From SAR202 cluster bacterium bin22 (GTDB taxonomy: Bacteria > Chloroflexota > Dehalococcoidia > Lucifugimonadales > UBA3495), in assembly GCA_002238505.1 (NCBI GenBank), contig MPMM01000001.1, forward strand, positions 868,001 to 932,000: 64,000 bases of DNA, written 5' to 3'. The position numbers and the translations under genes were made by a program. The notes under the pieces were generated by a model. It was not told where the DNA came from. It saw only the letters and a program-made list of their open reading frames with translations, and did not search any database. Below are positions 18,495-26,826 of this stretch, one piece after another (the stretch's first letter is position 1; the number at the start of each line of letters is the position of its first letter).

Positions 18495-19511
18495 TCAGCC
18501 TTGCGCATTTTCAGAAATGTACCGAGCCAACTCATCCCTCGAGAATTCGGGCAGCGGTACCTCACCCTCGTAACCGATCACTATCAGGCCCTCTTCGGGG
18601 GCAATTATTTGCCCTACCTCCCACGCGTTGATGCCAGCTTCCTCCAGGGCCCTCAACAAATTGGGAACCTGAGGGGAAGGCAAGGTAATAATCAGGCAAC
18701 CGGAAGCAAGGAGACCAAGGGGATTCAGGTTCAACAGGCTACAAATCTCTTCACATTCAGAAAGCACGGGAATACTGCTCTGCTCGACGGCCAGTCCCAT
18801 GCCAGAAGCGTGGGCGATTTCTCTCAATCCGGTAGCCAGCCCCCCTTCGGTGGGGTCATGCATCGAATGCACTTCAGCTACGGCACGGGCTACGCGAGCT
18901 TCCTGAACCACACTGATGCCTGGACGATAAAGATACTCCCTGGCAGCTTCAAGGGAGGATGCCGACAGGCCTGCTGCCAGGAGCTGCCGCTCGAATTCCC
19001 TGGCAAGTACGGAAGTACCTTCCACGGCCACGCCCTTGGTAATAACAATGCTGTCCCCTTCGCGGGCCCCGCCGGTGCTCACCAGCCTGTCCCGTTCAAC
19101 TTCGCCAAGCATTGTACCCAGGACAAGGGGACGGTCAATTCCATGAGTTACCTCACTGTGACCGCCAATGAGAGCAACATCCATAGCAGTACACGCGTCC
19201 AATACTTGAACATAGACCGCCTCCGCCTGAGTCTCTGTAAAGCTCTCCGGTACCAACAGCGTAGCCAGGAACCACATCGGTACACCACCAGTACACGCAA
19301 TGTCATTGGCATTGACCTGAACGGCGTACCAGCCGATGTCATCGGTAGCAAAGGTAATTGGATCGCTCTTGGCAACGAGGAGACGTTCTCCAATATCTAT
19401 GACGGCCGCGTCTTCCCCTACTCTTGGTCCAAGCACTACCCGAGGGTCGTGGGTACCTTCCCTGGCCAGAAGTCGTTGCAATAGCTGTGGGGGAAATTTT
19501 CCCAGGTCCAT
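18495..19511 (-). CDS. AIR synthase-related (PurM/HypE-like) ATP-binding protein
   Basis: 338 residues with the PurM N-terminal and C-terminal folds. The signature GPRVGEDAAVIDIGERLLVA corresponds to the ATP/metal-binding strand shared by ThiL, SelD, HypE and PurM. VNANDIACTGGVPMWFLATL and the Gly-rich MHDPTEGGLATGLREIAHAS complete the family pattern. It lacks the C-terminal PRxC cysteine tail of HypE, and no hydrogenase genes are nearby, so a hydrogenase role is unlikely. The reaction is unknown; ATP-dependent chemistry is inferred from the fold. The ATG at 19511 is the family-consistent start, though its ribosome-binding site is weak. Confidence 0.78.
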   Translation of the reverse strand: MDLGKFPPQLLQRLLAREGTHDPRVVLGPRVGEDAAVIDIGERLLVAKSDPITFATDDIGWYAVQVNANDIACTGGVPMWFLATLLVPESFTETQAEAVYVQVLDACTAMDVALIGGHSEVTHGIDRPLVLGTMLGEVERDRLVSTGGAREGDSIVITKGVAVEGTSVLAREFERQLLAAGLSASSLEAAREYLYRPGISVVQEARVARAVAEVHSMHDPTEGGLATGLREIAHASGMGLAVEQSSIPVLSECEEICSLLNLNPLGLLASGCLIITLPSPQVPNLLRALEEAGINAWEVGQIIAPEEGLIVIGYEGEVPLPEFSRDELARYISENAQG

Positions 19512-19774
19512 GTCAGATCACCGCACCTTCCTGCATAAGCTGTGGGCGACAGTTTAGCAGAGCCACAGGCGATTAACGGCGACGGAATAAAGGGGACGTC
19601 CCAGAGGCGAAATCGGGGGCATTTTTGCATTCGGGTGGCTTCATATACCCTGAAGAGGCGCATTTCGGCTCTCAGCGCGTTGAAGGATTTTCGCCGTCGG
19701 GGATATGGAGCCTCTTATACGCTGTTGACGCTTGTCCGCTCAAGGGGATTTTCTCGACCCACGCCAATTAAACG

Positions 19775-19783
19775 TGCTAAACT
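19775..19783 (+). promoter_or_regulatory. Extended -10 element TGCTAAACT upstream of the tsaC-like gene
   Basis: TGCTAAACT fits TGnTA-type extended -10 promoters and lies 35 bp before the TTG start at 19819. TCGACC 18 bp upstream could be a weak -35. The same 9-mer precedes two other genes (52484 and 58984). The gap 19512-19774 otherwise shows only a 19-nt element shared with 16879-16897. Confidence 0.45.
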
Positions 19784-19818
19784 CTGTCGCACTCCCCTGA
19801 TACAGAAACCTGAACGAA

Positions 19819-20526
19819 TTGACTGAAATTACCTCAACTGATCGGTACTCTCTGGCCGCTACTCCGCCCCCTGGACACCAACTGAAGGAGTTGAACGCCG
19901 GAGTATTGCGCCTGCTGCAAGGCGGGGTAGTCGTTGTTCCCACCGATACCCTTTATGGCCTGGCTGCCGATGTACTTAACGAAGCAGCGCTGTCAAAGGT
20001 ATTTGACATAAAGGGGAGGCCCGCCGACCTGCCCCTGCCCGTTCTGGTAGGAGACTGGGAGCAGGTGGGCATGGTTGCCGTTGTAGAAAACGATGACGTA
20101 GAAGAACTGGTGGCGGAATTCTGGCCTGGGTCCCTTACGGTGGTGCTGCCCAAGCGCGCAGGTCTCTCCCCGGTCGTAACCGGAGGTAGAGATACAGTGG
20201 CAGTCCGAATGCCTGACCACTGGGTCCCGCTGAATCTAGCCGCCAATTTGGGTAGTCCCATCAGCGGCACAAGCGCTAATCGCAGCGGCGAGCCGGACTT
20301 GAAGAGTCTGGACGAACTGAAGAAAATCCTGGGGGACAGGGTGGACGCGATCATTGAGGCGGGCCCCAGCCCGGGTGGGACGCAATCTACCATAGTGGAT
20401 ATGACGGGCAACTCACCTGCATTGATCAGGGAGGGAGCCACCAGCTTCGATGAGGTGCTGAGGGTATGGAAGTCAGTCTGCGAAGCCCGAAGCGGGACCA
20501 TCGAAGAAGGGGAGCGGCATGACTGA
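19819..20526 (+). CDS. tsaC: L-threonylcarbamoyladenylate synthase (Sua5/YciO/YrdC family)
   Basis: 235 residues. It makes threonylcarbamoyl-AMP from threonine, bicarbonate and ATP, the first step of tRNA t6A37 modification. The YrdC domain is complete: LLQGGVVVVPTDTLYGLAAD, FDIKGRPADLPLPVLVG, GRDTVAVRMPDH and the SANRSGEPD loop. The extra C-terminal Sua5 domain is absent, so it is of the short TsaC type. The start is a TTG at 19819; no better start lies downstream, because the conserved strand begins within 35 residues. It overlaps the next gene by 8 bp, pointing to translational coupling, and opens a nine-gene housekeeping run. Confidence 0.85.
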   Translation: MTEITSTDRYSLAATPPPGHQLKELNAGVLRLLQGGVVVVPTDTLYGLAADVLNEAALSKVFDIKGRPADLPLPVLVGDWEQVGMVAVVENDDVEELVAEFWPGSLTVVLPKRAGLSPVVTGGRDTVAVRMPDHWVPLNLAANLGSPISGTSANRSGEPDLKSLDELKKILGDRVDAIIEAGPSPGGTQSTIVDMTGNSPALIREGATSFDEVLRVWKSVCEARSGTIEEGERHD

Positions 20527-21544
20527 ATCCCATGCGCTGACGCCCTACCGAGAGGCCCTTGAACAGGAGTTGAGAGAGTGTTTCTCTGAACGCCAGGGCT
20601 TCCTATACAACGTCCTGCGGTACCACATGGGATGGGTTGACCAGCAAGGGCAACCCGAAACAGCATCGCCCAGGGCAAGTTTTCACTCACTGCTGGCGCC
20701 GGTCATTTGCGAGGCCGTGACTGGCGATTACGAACAGGCCATGCCGGTAGCGGCAGCCATTGAGTTGCTCTACAATTTTTCGCTGGTTCACGGAGACGTG
20801 CAGGCCGGAAGGTTAGAGGCAGGGGCCCGCCCCAGCATCTGGTGGGTGTGGGGTCCGGCTCAGGCGATCAATGCCGGAGACGGGTTTCACGCTCTGGCCA
20901 GGGTTGCAGTGATGCGCCTTGCCGATACGGGCCTCGCTCCAGAACGAGTGCTACGGGCCTCGGAAATGCTGGATAGGTCCTGCCTGGCCATGTGCGAGGG
21001 GCAGTACGCAGATCTGGGGTTCCAGGACCGCATGCTGGTTACCACCGGCGAATACGATGATATGATAGCCCGCAAGAGCGGAGCATTGACCGGATGCTCG
21101 GCCTCCGGAGGAGCCTTGGCGGCTGGTCTGGACGAAGCCGAGCAGGAAGTGTTTCGGGACGCGGGAGTCAAACTGGGCAAGGCCTGGCAAATTATGCAGG
21201 ACGTAGCTGATTTCTGGGGCCGTGAAGGCAACGCAGTCACGTCGAGCAATGTCCTTAACAAGAAGAAGAGCCTGCCCCTGATTCATGCCCTGGAGAACTG
21301 CAGTACCTCGGCCAAGAGGGAAATAGGTACGGCGTATATGAAGCGGGTGCTGGAATCGTCGGACCTGGCTCGAGTCGTTGACATAATGGACGAGACAGGC
21401 GCAAGAGCGTACTCGGAGGAGCGAGCCCGGCAACTGGCAACAGAGGCGATCGAGACGCTGGAAACTCGAGCCAGAGACCCACAATGCGCGACTCGCTTGA
21501 GGGCGCTGGGCGAAATGGCCCTTGAGGCCGAAGCCAGGGACTAA
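20519..21544 (+). CDS. Polyprenyl synthetase-fold protein with degenerate catalytic motifs
   Basis: 341 residues, clearly related to trans-polyprenyl diphosphate synthases (all-alpha class I isoprenoid fold): ELLYNFSLVHGDVQ, then WGPAQAINAGD and NKKKSLPLIHAL. The metal-binding first Asp motif, normally HDDxxD, reads H91-G-D-V-Q-A96. The second, normally QDDxxx, reads M-Q227-D-V-A-D. Most of the aspartates that hold magnesium and the allylic diphosphate are therefore missing, and catalysis is doubtful. It could be a partner subunit or a repurposed binding protein. It overlaps the tsaC-like gene by 8 bp and lies 35 bp before pgk. GGGGAG precedes the ATG. Confidence 0.82.
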   Translation: MTESHALTPYREALEQELRECFSERQGFLYNVLRYHMGWVDQQGQPETASPRASFHSLLAPVICEAVTGDYEQAMPVAAAIELLYNFSLVHGDVQAGRLEAGARPSIWWVWGPAQAINAGDGFHALARVAVMRLADTGLAPERVLRASEMLDRSCLAMCEGQYADLGFQDRMLVTTGEYDDMIARKSGALTGCSASGGALAAGLDEAEQEVFRDAGVKLGKAWQIMQDVADFWGREGNAVTSSNVLNKKKSLPLIHALENCSTSAKREIGTAYMKRVLESSDLARVVDIMDETGARAYSEERARQLATEAIETLETRARDPQCATRLRALGEMALEAEARD

Positions 21545-21579
21545 AAACTTACTAGCCTGCGAAGGAGCATTCGCAAAGC

Positions 21580-22776
21580 ATGGCAAAGCGCACCCTTTCG
21601 GAGCTGGACGTTACCGGGAAACGGGTCCTGGTCCGAGTTGACTTCAATATCCCCATCGAGCAGGGCGTGGAAGTTATCGCATCCTACGACCAAAGGTTGC
21701 GGGCTACGTTGCCCACGATTCATTACCTGCTGGAGCGGGACTGCCGGATAATCCTTTGCTCCCACCTTGGGCGGCCGGGGGGAAAGGTTGTGGACGCCTT
21801 GCAAATGGCCCCGGTGGGCGATCGGCTGGCGGAACTGCTGGGACATCCGGTGAAGAGCCTTGGGGACTGTGTTGGCCCAGAAGTTGAGGCGGAGATTAAT
21901 TCGATGGAGCCAGGCCAGGTGGTCTTGCTGGAGAACCTGAGATTTCACGCTGGCGAAGAGAAGAATGACCCGGAATTTGTGGGAGCGCTGGCTTCTCTGG
22001 CCGACTGCTTTGTAATGGACGCTTTTGCGGTGACCCACCGGGCTCATGCTTCAACTGCAGGCATTACGAGCCAGCTTCCATCAGCAATGGGGCTACTGGT
22101 GCAGAGGGAAGTCGAGCAAATGGGCCAGGCCCTGGAGTCTCCGGCCAGTCCTTTGGCGGCATTGATGGGGGGCGCCAAGGTCAGCGACAAGATCCTGGTG
22201 CTGGAGAACATTCTGGACAAGCTGGACCACCTCTTCATTGGAGGAGGAATGGCCGTTACCTTCCTTAATGCCAAGGGCTATCAGACGGGGGCGTCGTCAA
22301 TTGAGGCCGACCGGCTGGATTTTGCCCGGGACGTGATGGAGCGGGCTTCCGCCAGGAATATTGGCGTTTATTTGCCGACAGACCTGATAGTAGCCAGCAG
22401 CTTTGAGGCCGATCCGCCCGAGACCAGGACCGTGCCTGCGGACGAGGTTCCGGAGGGGTGGTACATAATGGATGTGGGGGATGCTACGGCGGCGGATTAT
22501 GCCAGGACGCTGAAGGACTGCCGCACAATAATCTGGAACGGCCCCATGGGCGTTTTTGAAATGCCCCGTTTCAGCGGCGGGACGCGGGTGGTTGCCAATG
22601 CCATCGCCGGACTGCCAGACATAACTACGGTAGTCGGCGGGGGGTCCACCGCCGAGGCAATAGAGGAACTGGGCTTGATGGATAAAATGACCCACGTCTC
22701 CACGGGCGGAGGAGCTTCGCTAGAGTTTCTCGAGGGTCGGGAACTGCCCGGCATAGCGGCCCTTCCTGAAGCCTGA
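21580..22776 (+). CDS. pgk: Phosphoglycerate kinase
   Basis: 398 residues, standard length. Transfers phosphate between 1,3-bisphosphoglycerate and ADP in glycolysis/gluconeogenesis. Signature segments: VLVRVDFNIP (N-terminal substrate loop), CSHLGRPGG, LLENLRFHAGEEKND, DAFAVTHRAHAST, GGAKVSDKI (ATP domain) and NGPMGVFE followed by the adenine/phosphate loop VGGGSTAEAI. All expected catalytic segments are present, although the usual DAFGxxHR is DAFAVTHR. It is followed within about 60 bp by a phosphoglycerate mutase and then triosephosphate isomerase, so three consecutive glycolytic steps are encoded together. GAAGGAG lies upstream of the ATG. Confidence 0.96.
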   Translation: MAKRTLSELDVTGKRVLVRVDFNIPIEQGVEVIASYDQRLRATLPTIHYLLERDCRIILCSHLGRPGGKVVDALQMAPVGDRLAELLGHPVKSLGDCVGPEVEAEINSMEPGQVVLLENLRFHAGEEKNDPEFVGALASLADCFVMDAFAVTHRAHASTAGITSQLPSAMGLLVQREVEQMGQALESPASPLAALMGGAKVSDKILVLENILDKLDHLFIGGGMAVTFLNAKGYQTGASSIEADRLDFARDVMERASARNIGVYLPTDLIVASSFEADPPETRTVPADEVPEGWYIMDVGDATAADYARTLKDCRTIIWNGPMGVFEMPRFSGGTRVVANAIAGLPDITTVVGGGSTAEAIEELGLMDKMTHVSTGGGASLEFLEGRELPGIAALPEA

Positions 22777-22836
22777 TTTTGAAGCGAACCTTGCCCTTGA
22801 TAGGACCACATACCATACCTACTGAGTGAGTTCGAC

Positions 22837-24042
22837 ATGATTGACCTGGAACAGCTTCACGATTGTTACGTTTCCACATCGACCAAGATTGTGCTTCTGG
22901 TGGTTGACGGACTGGGCGGTTTGCCCCATCCGGATACCGGCAAGTCGGAACTGGAGACGGCCAACCTGCTCAACCTGGACGCCATGGCAAGGGAAAGCGC
23001 TTGCGGAATGACTACTCCGGTCGTGCCCGGAGTGGCTCCGGGAAGCGGGCCGGGGCATTTGGCCTTGTTCGGCTATGATCCGCTGAAGTACGTGATCGGC
23101 AGGGGAGCGCTGGAAGCGCTGGGCATTGAGGTTGAGTTGCGCCCCGGCGACGTGGCAGCGCGGGGCAATTTCTGCACTGTTGATGGGGATGCAAATCTGG
23201 TGGACCGCAGGGCCGGGCGTATTCCCACGGAATTCAGCACCCCACTTTGCGACCGACTAGATACCATTGAACTGCCGGGAGTACAGGTTGATGTTTTTCC
23301 GGTACAGGACTACCGGTTTGTGCTGCGCCTGAGAGGCGAAGGACTGTCGGAAGCTGTTACTGAGACCGACCCGCAGATAACGGGCGTGCCAGCCATGCCG
23401 GTGAAGCCCCTGGAGGCATCGGCGGAGAAGACAGCCAACCTGGTGAATGAGTTTGTATCCCAGGCAGCCACGCTGCTTGCCGAAGAGGAACGGGGCAATA
23501 TGGTGCTGCTCAGGGGCTGGGCCCAATTGCCTTCACTACCGCCCATGGGCGATGTGTACCGGCTTAATCCAGCGGGTATAGCGGCCTACCCCATGTATCG
23601 CGGCCTGGCCACGGTGGCCAATATGCGGATAATTCCGACGGGGCGAACTTTCAGCGACGAGGTGGACACTCTCCACCAGGAATTCGACAACCACGACTTT
23701 TTCTTCATCCATTACAAGCCGGCCGATGCGGCTGGTGAAGATGGGGACTTTGACGCCAAGGTGAAAACCCTGGAGGACCTGGACCTGCTAATCCCCAGGA
23801 TTCGGGAACTTAATCCGGATGTTTTTATGGTTGCCGGGGACCACTCGACGCCAGCCATCATGGCCGCTCACAGCTGGCATCCGGTGCCCTTTATGCTCCA
23901 CTCCCAGTTGACAAGGGGAGAGGGGATTCCAGCGTTCAGCGAACGGGACTGCAACCTGGGTTCCATTGGCAACATTCCAGCCACGCACATAATGCTGTTG
24001 GCATTGTCCCATTCGGGGAAGTTGACCAAGTACGGGCCGTAA
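22837..24042 (+). CDS. apgM: 2,3-bisphosphoglycerate-independent phosphoglycerate mutase, archaeal type
   Basis: 401 residues of the alkaline-phosphatase-superfamily aPGAM (ApgM) type, which interconverts 3- and 2-phosphoglycerate using two metal ions. Visible motifs: VLLVVDGLGGLPHP (metal Asp), the phosphoserine loop APGSGPGHLALFGYDP, IGRGALEALGIE, FFFIHYKPADAAGEDGDF and the metal-binding VAGDHSTPAIMAAHSWHP. It is shorter than bacterial GpmI (about 510 residues), which separates it from that family. The ATG at 22837 begins the conserved N-terminus. Its position between pgk and tpiA supports a glycolytic role. Confidence 0.93.
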   Translation: MIDLEQLHDCYVSTSTKIVLLVVDGLGGLPHPDTGKSELETANLLNLDAMARESACGMTTPVVPGVAPGSGPGHLALFGYDPLKYVIGRGALEALGIEVELRPGDVAARGNFCTVDGDANLVDRRAGRIPTEFSTPLCDRLDTIELPGVQVDVFPVQDYRFVLRLRGEGLSEAVTETDPQITGVPAMPVKPLEASAEKTANLVNEFVSQAATLLAEEERGNMVLLRGWAQLPSLPPMGDVYRLNPAGIAAYPMYRGLATVANMRIIPTGRTFSDEVDTLHQEFDNHDFFFIHYKPADAAGEDGDFDAKVKTLEDLDLLIPRIRELNPDVFMVAGDHSTPAIMAAHSWHPVPFMLHSQLTRGEGIPAFSERDCNLGSIGNIPATHIMLLALSHSGKLTKYGP

Positions 24043-24078
24043 CCGCTTAGCCGGAATAGCGAAAGGAGATTCTTCAGG

Positions 24079-24852
24079 ATGCCAGCCACCGTAGTCGCCG
24101 GAAACTGGAAGATGAACACCACCCTGGACGAAGCTAGAGCGCTGGCGGAGGGTGTTCGGGCCCTGGCCCAGGGCGCGCCAGGGGTTGAAGTTATTCTTTG
24201 CCCTCCGGCCATTTCATTGGCAGCAGTACGGGATGCGGTATCCGGTTCACCGGTGAAGGTGGGCGCGCAGAACATTTACCACGAGGACTCGGGCGCCTTC
24301 ACGGGCGAAATTGCTCCGGCCATGCTGGGGGGAATCTGCGAATACGTGATTATCGGGCACTCGGAGCGGCGGCAGTTGTTCGGTGAAACCGATGGACAGG
24401 TAAACCTGAAGGTGAAGGCCGCTATCAGTCACGGCCTGGGGCCCATAGTTTGCGTGGGAGAAACCCTGGAACAGCGGGTAGCAGGGCAGGCAGCCGAGGT
24501 CATTTCGGGGCAAGTGAGAGCGGCGCTGGATGGCATTGACGCAGTTAACATAAGCGGGCTGATTGTCGCCTACGAGCCTGTATGGGCCATAGGGACAGGG
24601 CAGGCGGCCACCCCTGAGATAGCGGGCGAGATTATGGGCGGGGCAATCCTGGACACCCTCCAATCCTTATACGGCAGTTCCTCCGCTGAAGTGCCTCTTC
24701 TCTATGGCGGGAGCGTAAACGCCGGCAACATTGGTGACTTCGCGGCGCAGTCGTGCATTCACGGCGCCCTGGTGGGGGGAGCAAGCCTCCAGGCCGAGTC
24801 ATTCATGGATATCGCCCGCATGGCCGGGGAGACAAAGAGGGCGGGCGGTTAA
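24079..24852 (+). CDS. tpiA: Triosephosphate isomerase
   Basis: 257 residues. Interconverts dihydroxyacetone phosphate and glyceraldehyde 3-phosphate. The TIM barrel carries the substrate-binding VAGNWKMN (Lys11), the electrophilic histidine in IIGHSERRQLFGE, the catalytic glutamate in VAYEPVWAIGTG (with the mobile loop) and the phosphate-binding LLYGGSVNAGN and GALVGGASL. All key residues are present. AAAGGAG sits before the ATG at 24079. It is the third of three adjacent glycolytic genes, and the miaA start lies 25 bp after its stop. Confidence 0.96.
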   Translation: MPATVVAGNWKMNTTLDEARALAEGVRALAQGAPGVEVILCPPAISLAAVRDAVSGSPVKVGAQNIYHEDSGAFTGEIAPAMLGGICEYVIIGHSERRQLFGETDGQVNLKVKAAISHGLGPIVCVGETLEQRVAGQAAEVISGQVRAALDGIDAVNISGLIVAYEPVWAIGTGQAATPEIAGEIMGGAILDTLQSLYGSSSAEVPLLYGGSVNAGNIGDFAAQSCIHGALVGGASLQAESFMDIARMAGETKRAGG

Positions 24853-24877
24853 GCCCATTTCGCATTCGCGTTGGGGG

Positions 24878-25804
24878 ATGTCGGACAAAGCGCCTGAGGT
24901 AATATTTGTCGTCGGCCCAACCGCTACGGGAAAAACCCGGCTGTCCATTGAACTGGCCCAGCGGCTGAACGGCGAAATCGTCAACGCCGACAGTCGGCAG
25001 GTCTATCTCCACATGGAAATCGGCACCGCCAAGCCTAGTCCCCACGAACGCAGCCTTGTTCCTCACCACCTGTTCGACCTGCTTCCACCCAGCGATAACT
25101 TCAGCCTCGGTTCCTTCTTGAACCTGGCCAAATCCACCATTCAGCAGGTCAACAGCCGAGGGTCGCCAGCCATAGTTTGCGGCGGCACAGGGCAATATAT
25201 CTGGGCCCTGTATGAGGGCTGGGACGTGCCAGAGGTACCACCGGACGAAGAGTTTCGACGTAAGCTGGAGGCCGAGGCGGCAGAGTTGGGTGGCGAAGCC
25301 CTGTATGAGCGCCTTAACTCCATAGACCCCGAACGGGCCAACACCCTGGACGCAAGGAATGTCAGGAGGGTTATCCGCGCGCTGGAAATACACCACGCCA
25401 CAGGCCTCCAACCCTCGGCATTCCAGGGCGATGCCGGTGAGGGAAAGAAGGGACCCGTTATCGGGCTTACGATGGACCGGGACAGGCTCTACGAACGTAT
25501 AGACGCGCGGGTGGACCAGATGATGGCGGACGGATTCCTGGAAGAGGCCAGCAACCTGCAAAGCATGGGCTACGCCCTGGGAGAGGGTCCGCTGGCATGC
25601 CCAGGGTACCGGGAATTGGGTCAATATCTAAAGGGGGAAATATCCCTCCAAGAGGCCAGGCAAAGAACCAAATTCCAGACCCACCGCCTGGCCCGCCGCC
25701 AGTACACCTGGTTCAAGCCGAGCGACCCTCGAATCAACTGGCTGTCGGCAGAAGATCCGGACCTTGCCGAAGCCGCGTTTAACCTGTCGAGCGGGACAGC
25801 GTAG
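24878..25804 (+). CDS. miaA: tRNA dimethylallyltransferase
   Basis: 308 residues. Transfers the dimethylallyl group from DMAPP to N6 of A37 in tRNAs that read UNN codons. Motifs: P-loop VVGPTATGKTRLS (Lys19), NADSRQVYLHMEIGTAKPS (tRNA and metal binding), HHLFDLLPPSDNFSLGSF, VCGGTGQYIWAL, RRVIRALEI and the C-terminal TKFQTHRLARRQYTWF. The frame is open back into tpiA (to 24731), but homology starts at the ATG at 24878, which has a GGGGG run directly upstream. With the tsaC-like gene it makes a second tRNA-A37 modification gene in the same run. Confidence 0.94.
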   Translation: MSDKAPEVIFVVGPTATGKTRLSIELAQRLNGEIVNADSRQVYLHMEIGTAKPSPHERSLVPHHLFDLLPPSDNFSLGSFLNLAKSTIQQVNSRGSPAIVCGGTGQYIWALYEGWDVPEVPPDEEFRRKLEAEAAELGGEALYERLNSIDPERANTLDARNVRRVIRALEIHHATGLQPSAFQGDAGEGKKGPVIGLTMDRDRLYERIDARVDQMMADGFLEEASNLQSMGYALGEGPLACPGYRELGQYLKGEISLQEARQRTKFQTHRLARRQYTWFKPSDPRINWLSAEDPDLAEAAFNLSSGTA

Positions 25805-25839
25805 GCCCCGGATTTTCCCGTTCTGCCAGCTACAGCCTG

Positions 25840-25848
25840 TGTTAGAAT
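25840..25848 (+). promoter_or_regulatory. Extended -10 element before dapF (candidate)
   Basis: TGTTAGAAT fits TGnTATAAT with one mismatch. It lies 27 bp before the dapF ATG in the 71-bp gap after miaA, so dapF-dapL-hflX may also be transcribed separately. The -35 is weak (TTCTGC at 25821, 16-bp spacer). Confidence 0.4.
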
Positions 25849-25875
25849 ACCCGCAACCTGCACCAAGAGGGCCAG

Positions 25876-26745
25876 ATGATATTTACCAAGATGCACGGGG
25901 CCGGCAACGATTATATCTACGTCGACGCCCGTCGAATGGACGGAGACTGGCCGGAACTTTCCAGGACGCTTAGCGACCGGCATTTTGGCATCGGGGGAGA
26001 CGGACTCATCCTCATTCTCGATTCCGAGCAGGCCGACCTGAGAATGCGGATGTTCAATGCCGACGGTTCCGAAGGAGAGATGTGCGGCAACGGCATCAGG
26101 TGTTTTGCCAAGTACGCCATTGAGCGGGAGATAGTGTCGCGGCCCGACAACGGACTGACGGTGGAAACCCTGGCCGGAATCCGGACCGTTTACCCGATAT
26201 ATGGCGAAGGCGGCGTTGCAGGAGCGCGGGTTTCCATGGGGTTGCCCCACCTGAACCCCCCGGACATCCCCGTAAGCCTGGACCCGGCTTTGGATACCAG
26301 TTTTGGACCGGTGCTCAAGTACCCAATTCACCCAGGGGATTTCCGGCTGTTTCTTGCTTTTGTGTCAATGGGAAATCCTCATGCCGTGACGTATATCGAC
26401 CAGCCGGTGGGGGAGTTTCCCCTGCACAATATCGGGCCGCTGGTGGAAGGACACCCCATGTTTCCGAGGCGGGTCAACTTCGAAATAGTTAACCAGGTTG
26501 ACGCCGGCAATCTGAATGCCCGAGTCTGGGAGCGGGGGTCCGGCGAGACCATGGCTTGCGGTACGGGCGCCTGCGCCATAGCAGTGGCTTCCAGACTGCA
26601 GGGACTTACCGAGGATCGCGTTAACATAACATTGCCCGGCGGCACCCTGACGATCGAGTGGGACGGAGAGGGAGAGGTTTTCCTGGAAGGCCCTGCCACC
26701 GAGGTATTCAGCGGGGAGTGGAAAGCCTCCCTCAAAGTGCACTGA
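25876..26745 (+). CDS. dapF: Diaminopimelate epimerase
   Basis: 289 residues. Converts LL- to meso-diaminopimelate for lysine and peptidoglycan synthesis without a cofactor, using two cysteines. Both are visible: NGIRCFAKYAI region with MCGNGIRCF (first Cys) and MACGTGACAIAVAS (second Cys). KMHGAGNDYIYVDARR and FGIGGDGLILI at the N-terminus and VSMGNPHAVTYID in the second half are also diagnostic. It is followed 81 bp later by dapL, so the two consecutive steps of the aminotransferase variant of the lysine pathway are adjacent. A 7-bp inverted repeat (GGTTCGA/TCGAACC, 26773-26800) lies between them. Confidence 0.95.
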   Translation: MIFTKMHGAGNDYIYVDARRMDGDWPELSRTLSDRHFGIGGDGLILILDSEQADLRMRMFNADGSEGEMCGNGIRCFAKYAIEREIVSRPDNGLTVETLAGIRTVYPIYGEGGVAGARVSMGLPHLNPPDIPVSLDPALDTSFGPVLKYPIHPGDFRLFLAFVSMGNPHAVTYIDQPVGEFPLHNIGPLVEGHPMFPRRVNFEIVNQVDAGNLNARVWERGSGETMACGTGACAIAVASRLQGLTEDRVNITLPGGTLTIEWDGEGEVFLEGPATEVFSGEWKASLKVH

Positions 26746-26826
26746 ACGCCGTTTCTCAAGCAATAATCAAGTGGTTCGAGGCGATCGAATTCGTCGAACC
26801 GACCAGCACTGACCAGGAGTAGCAAA

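Noticed and set aside
18455..18522. Three AATGTAC boxes about 30 bp apart as an operator array
   Set aside because: One copy lies inside the end of a coding region and the boxes are downstream of both convergent genes, so a regulatory role is not supported.
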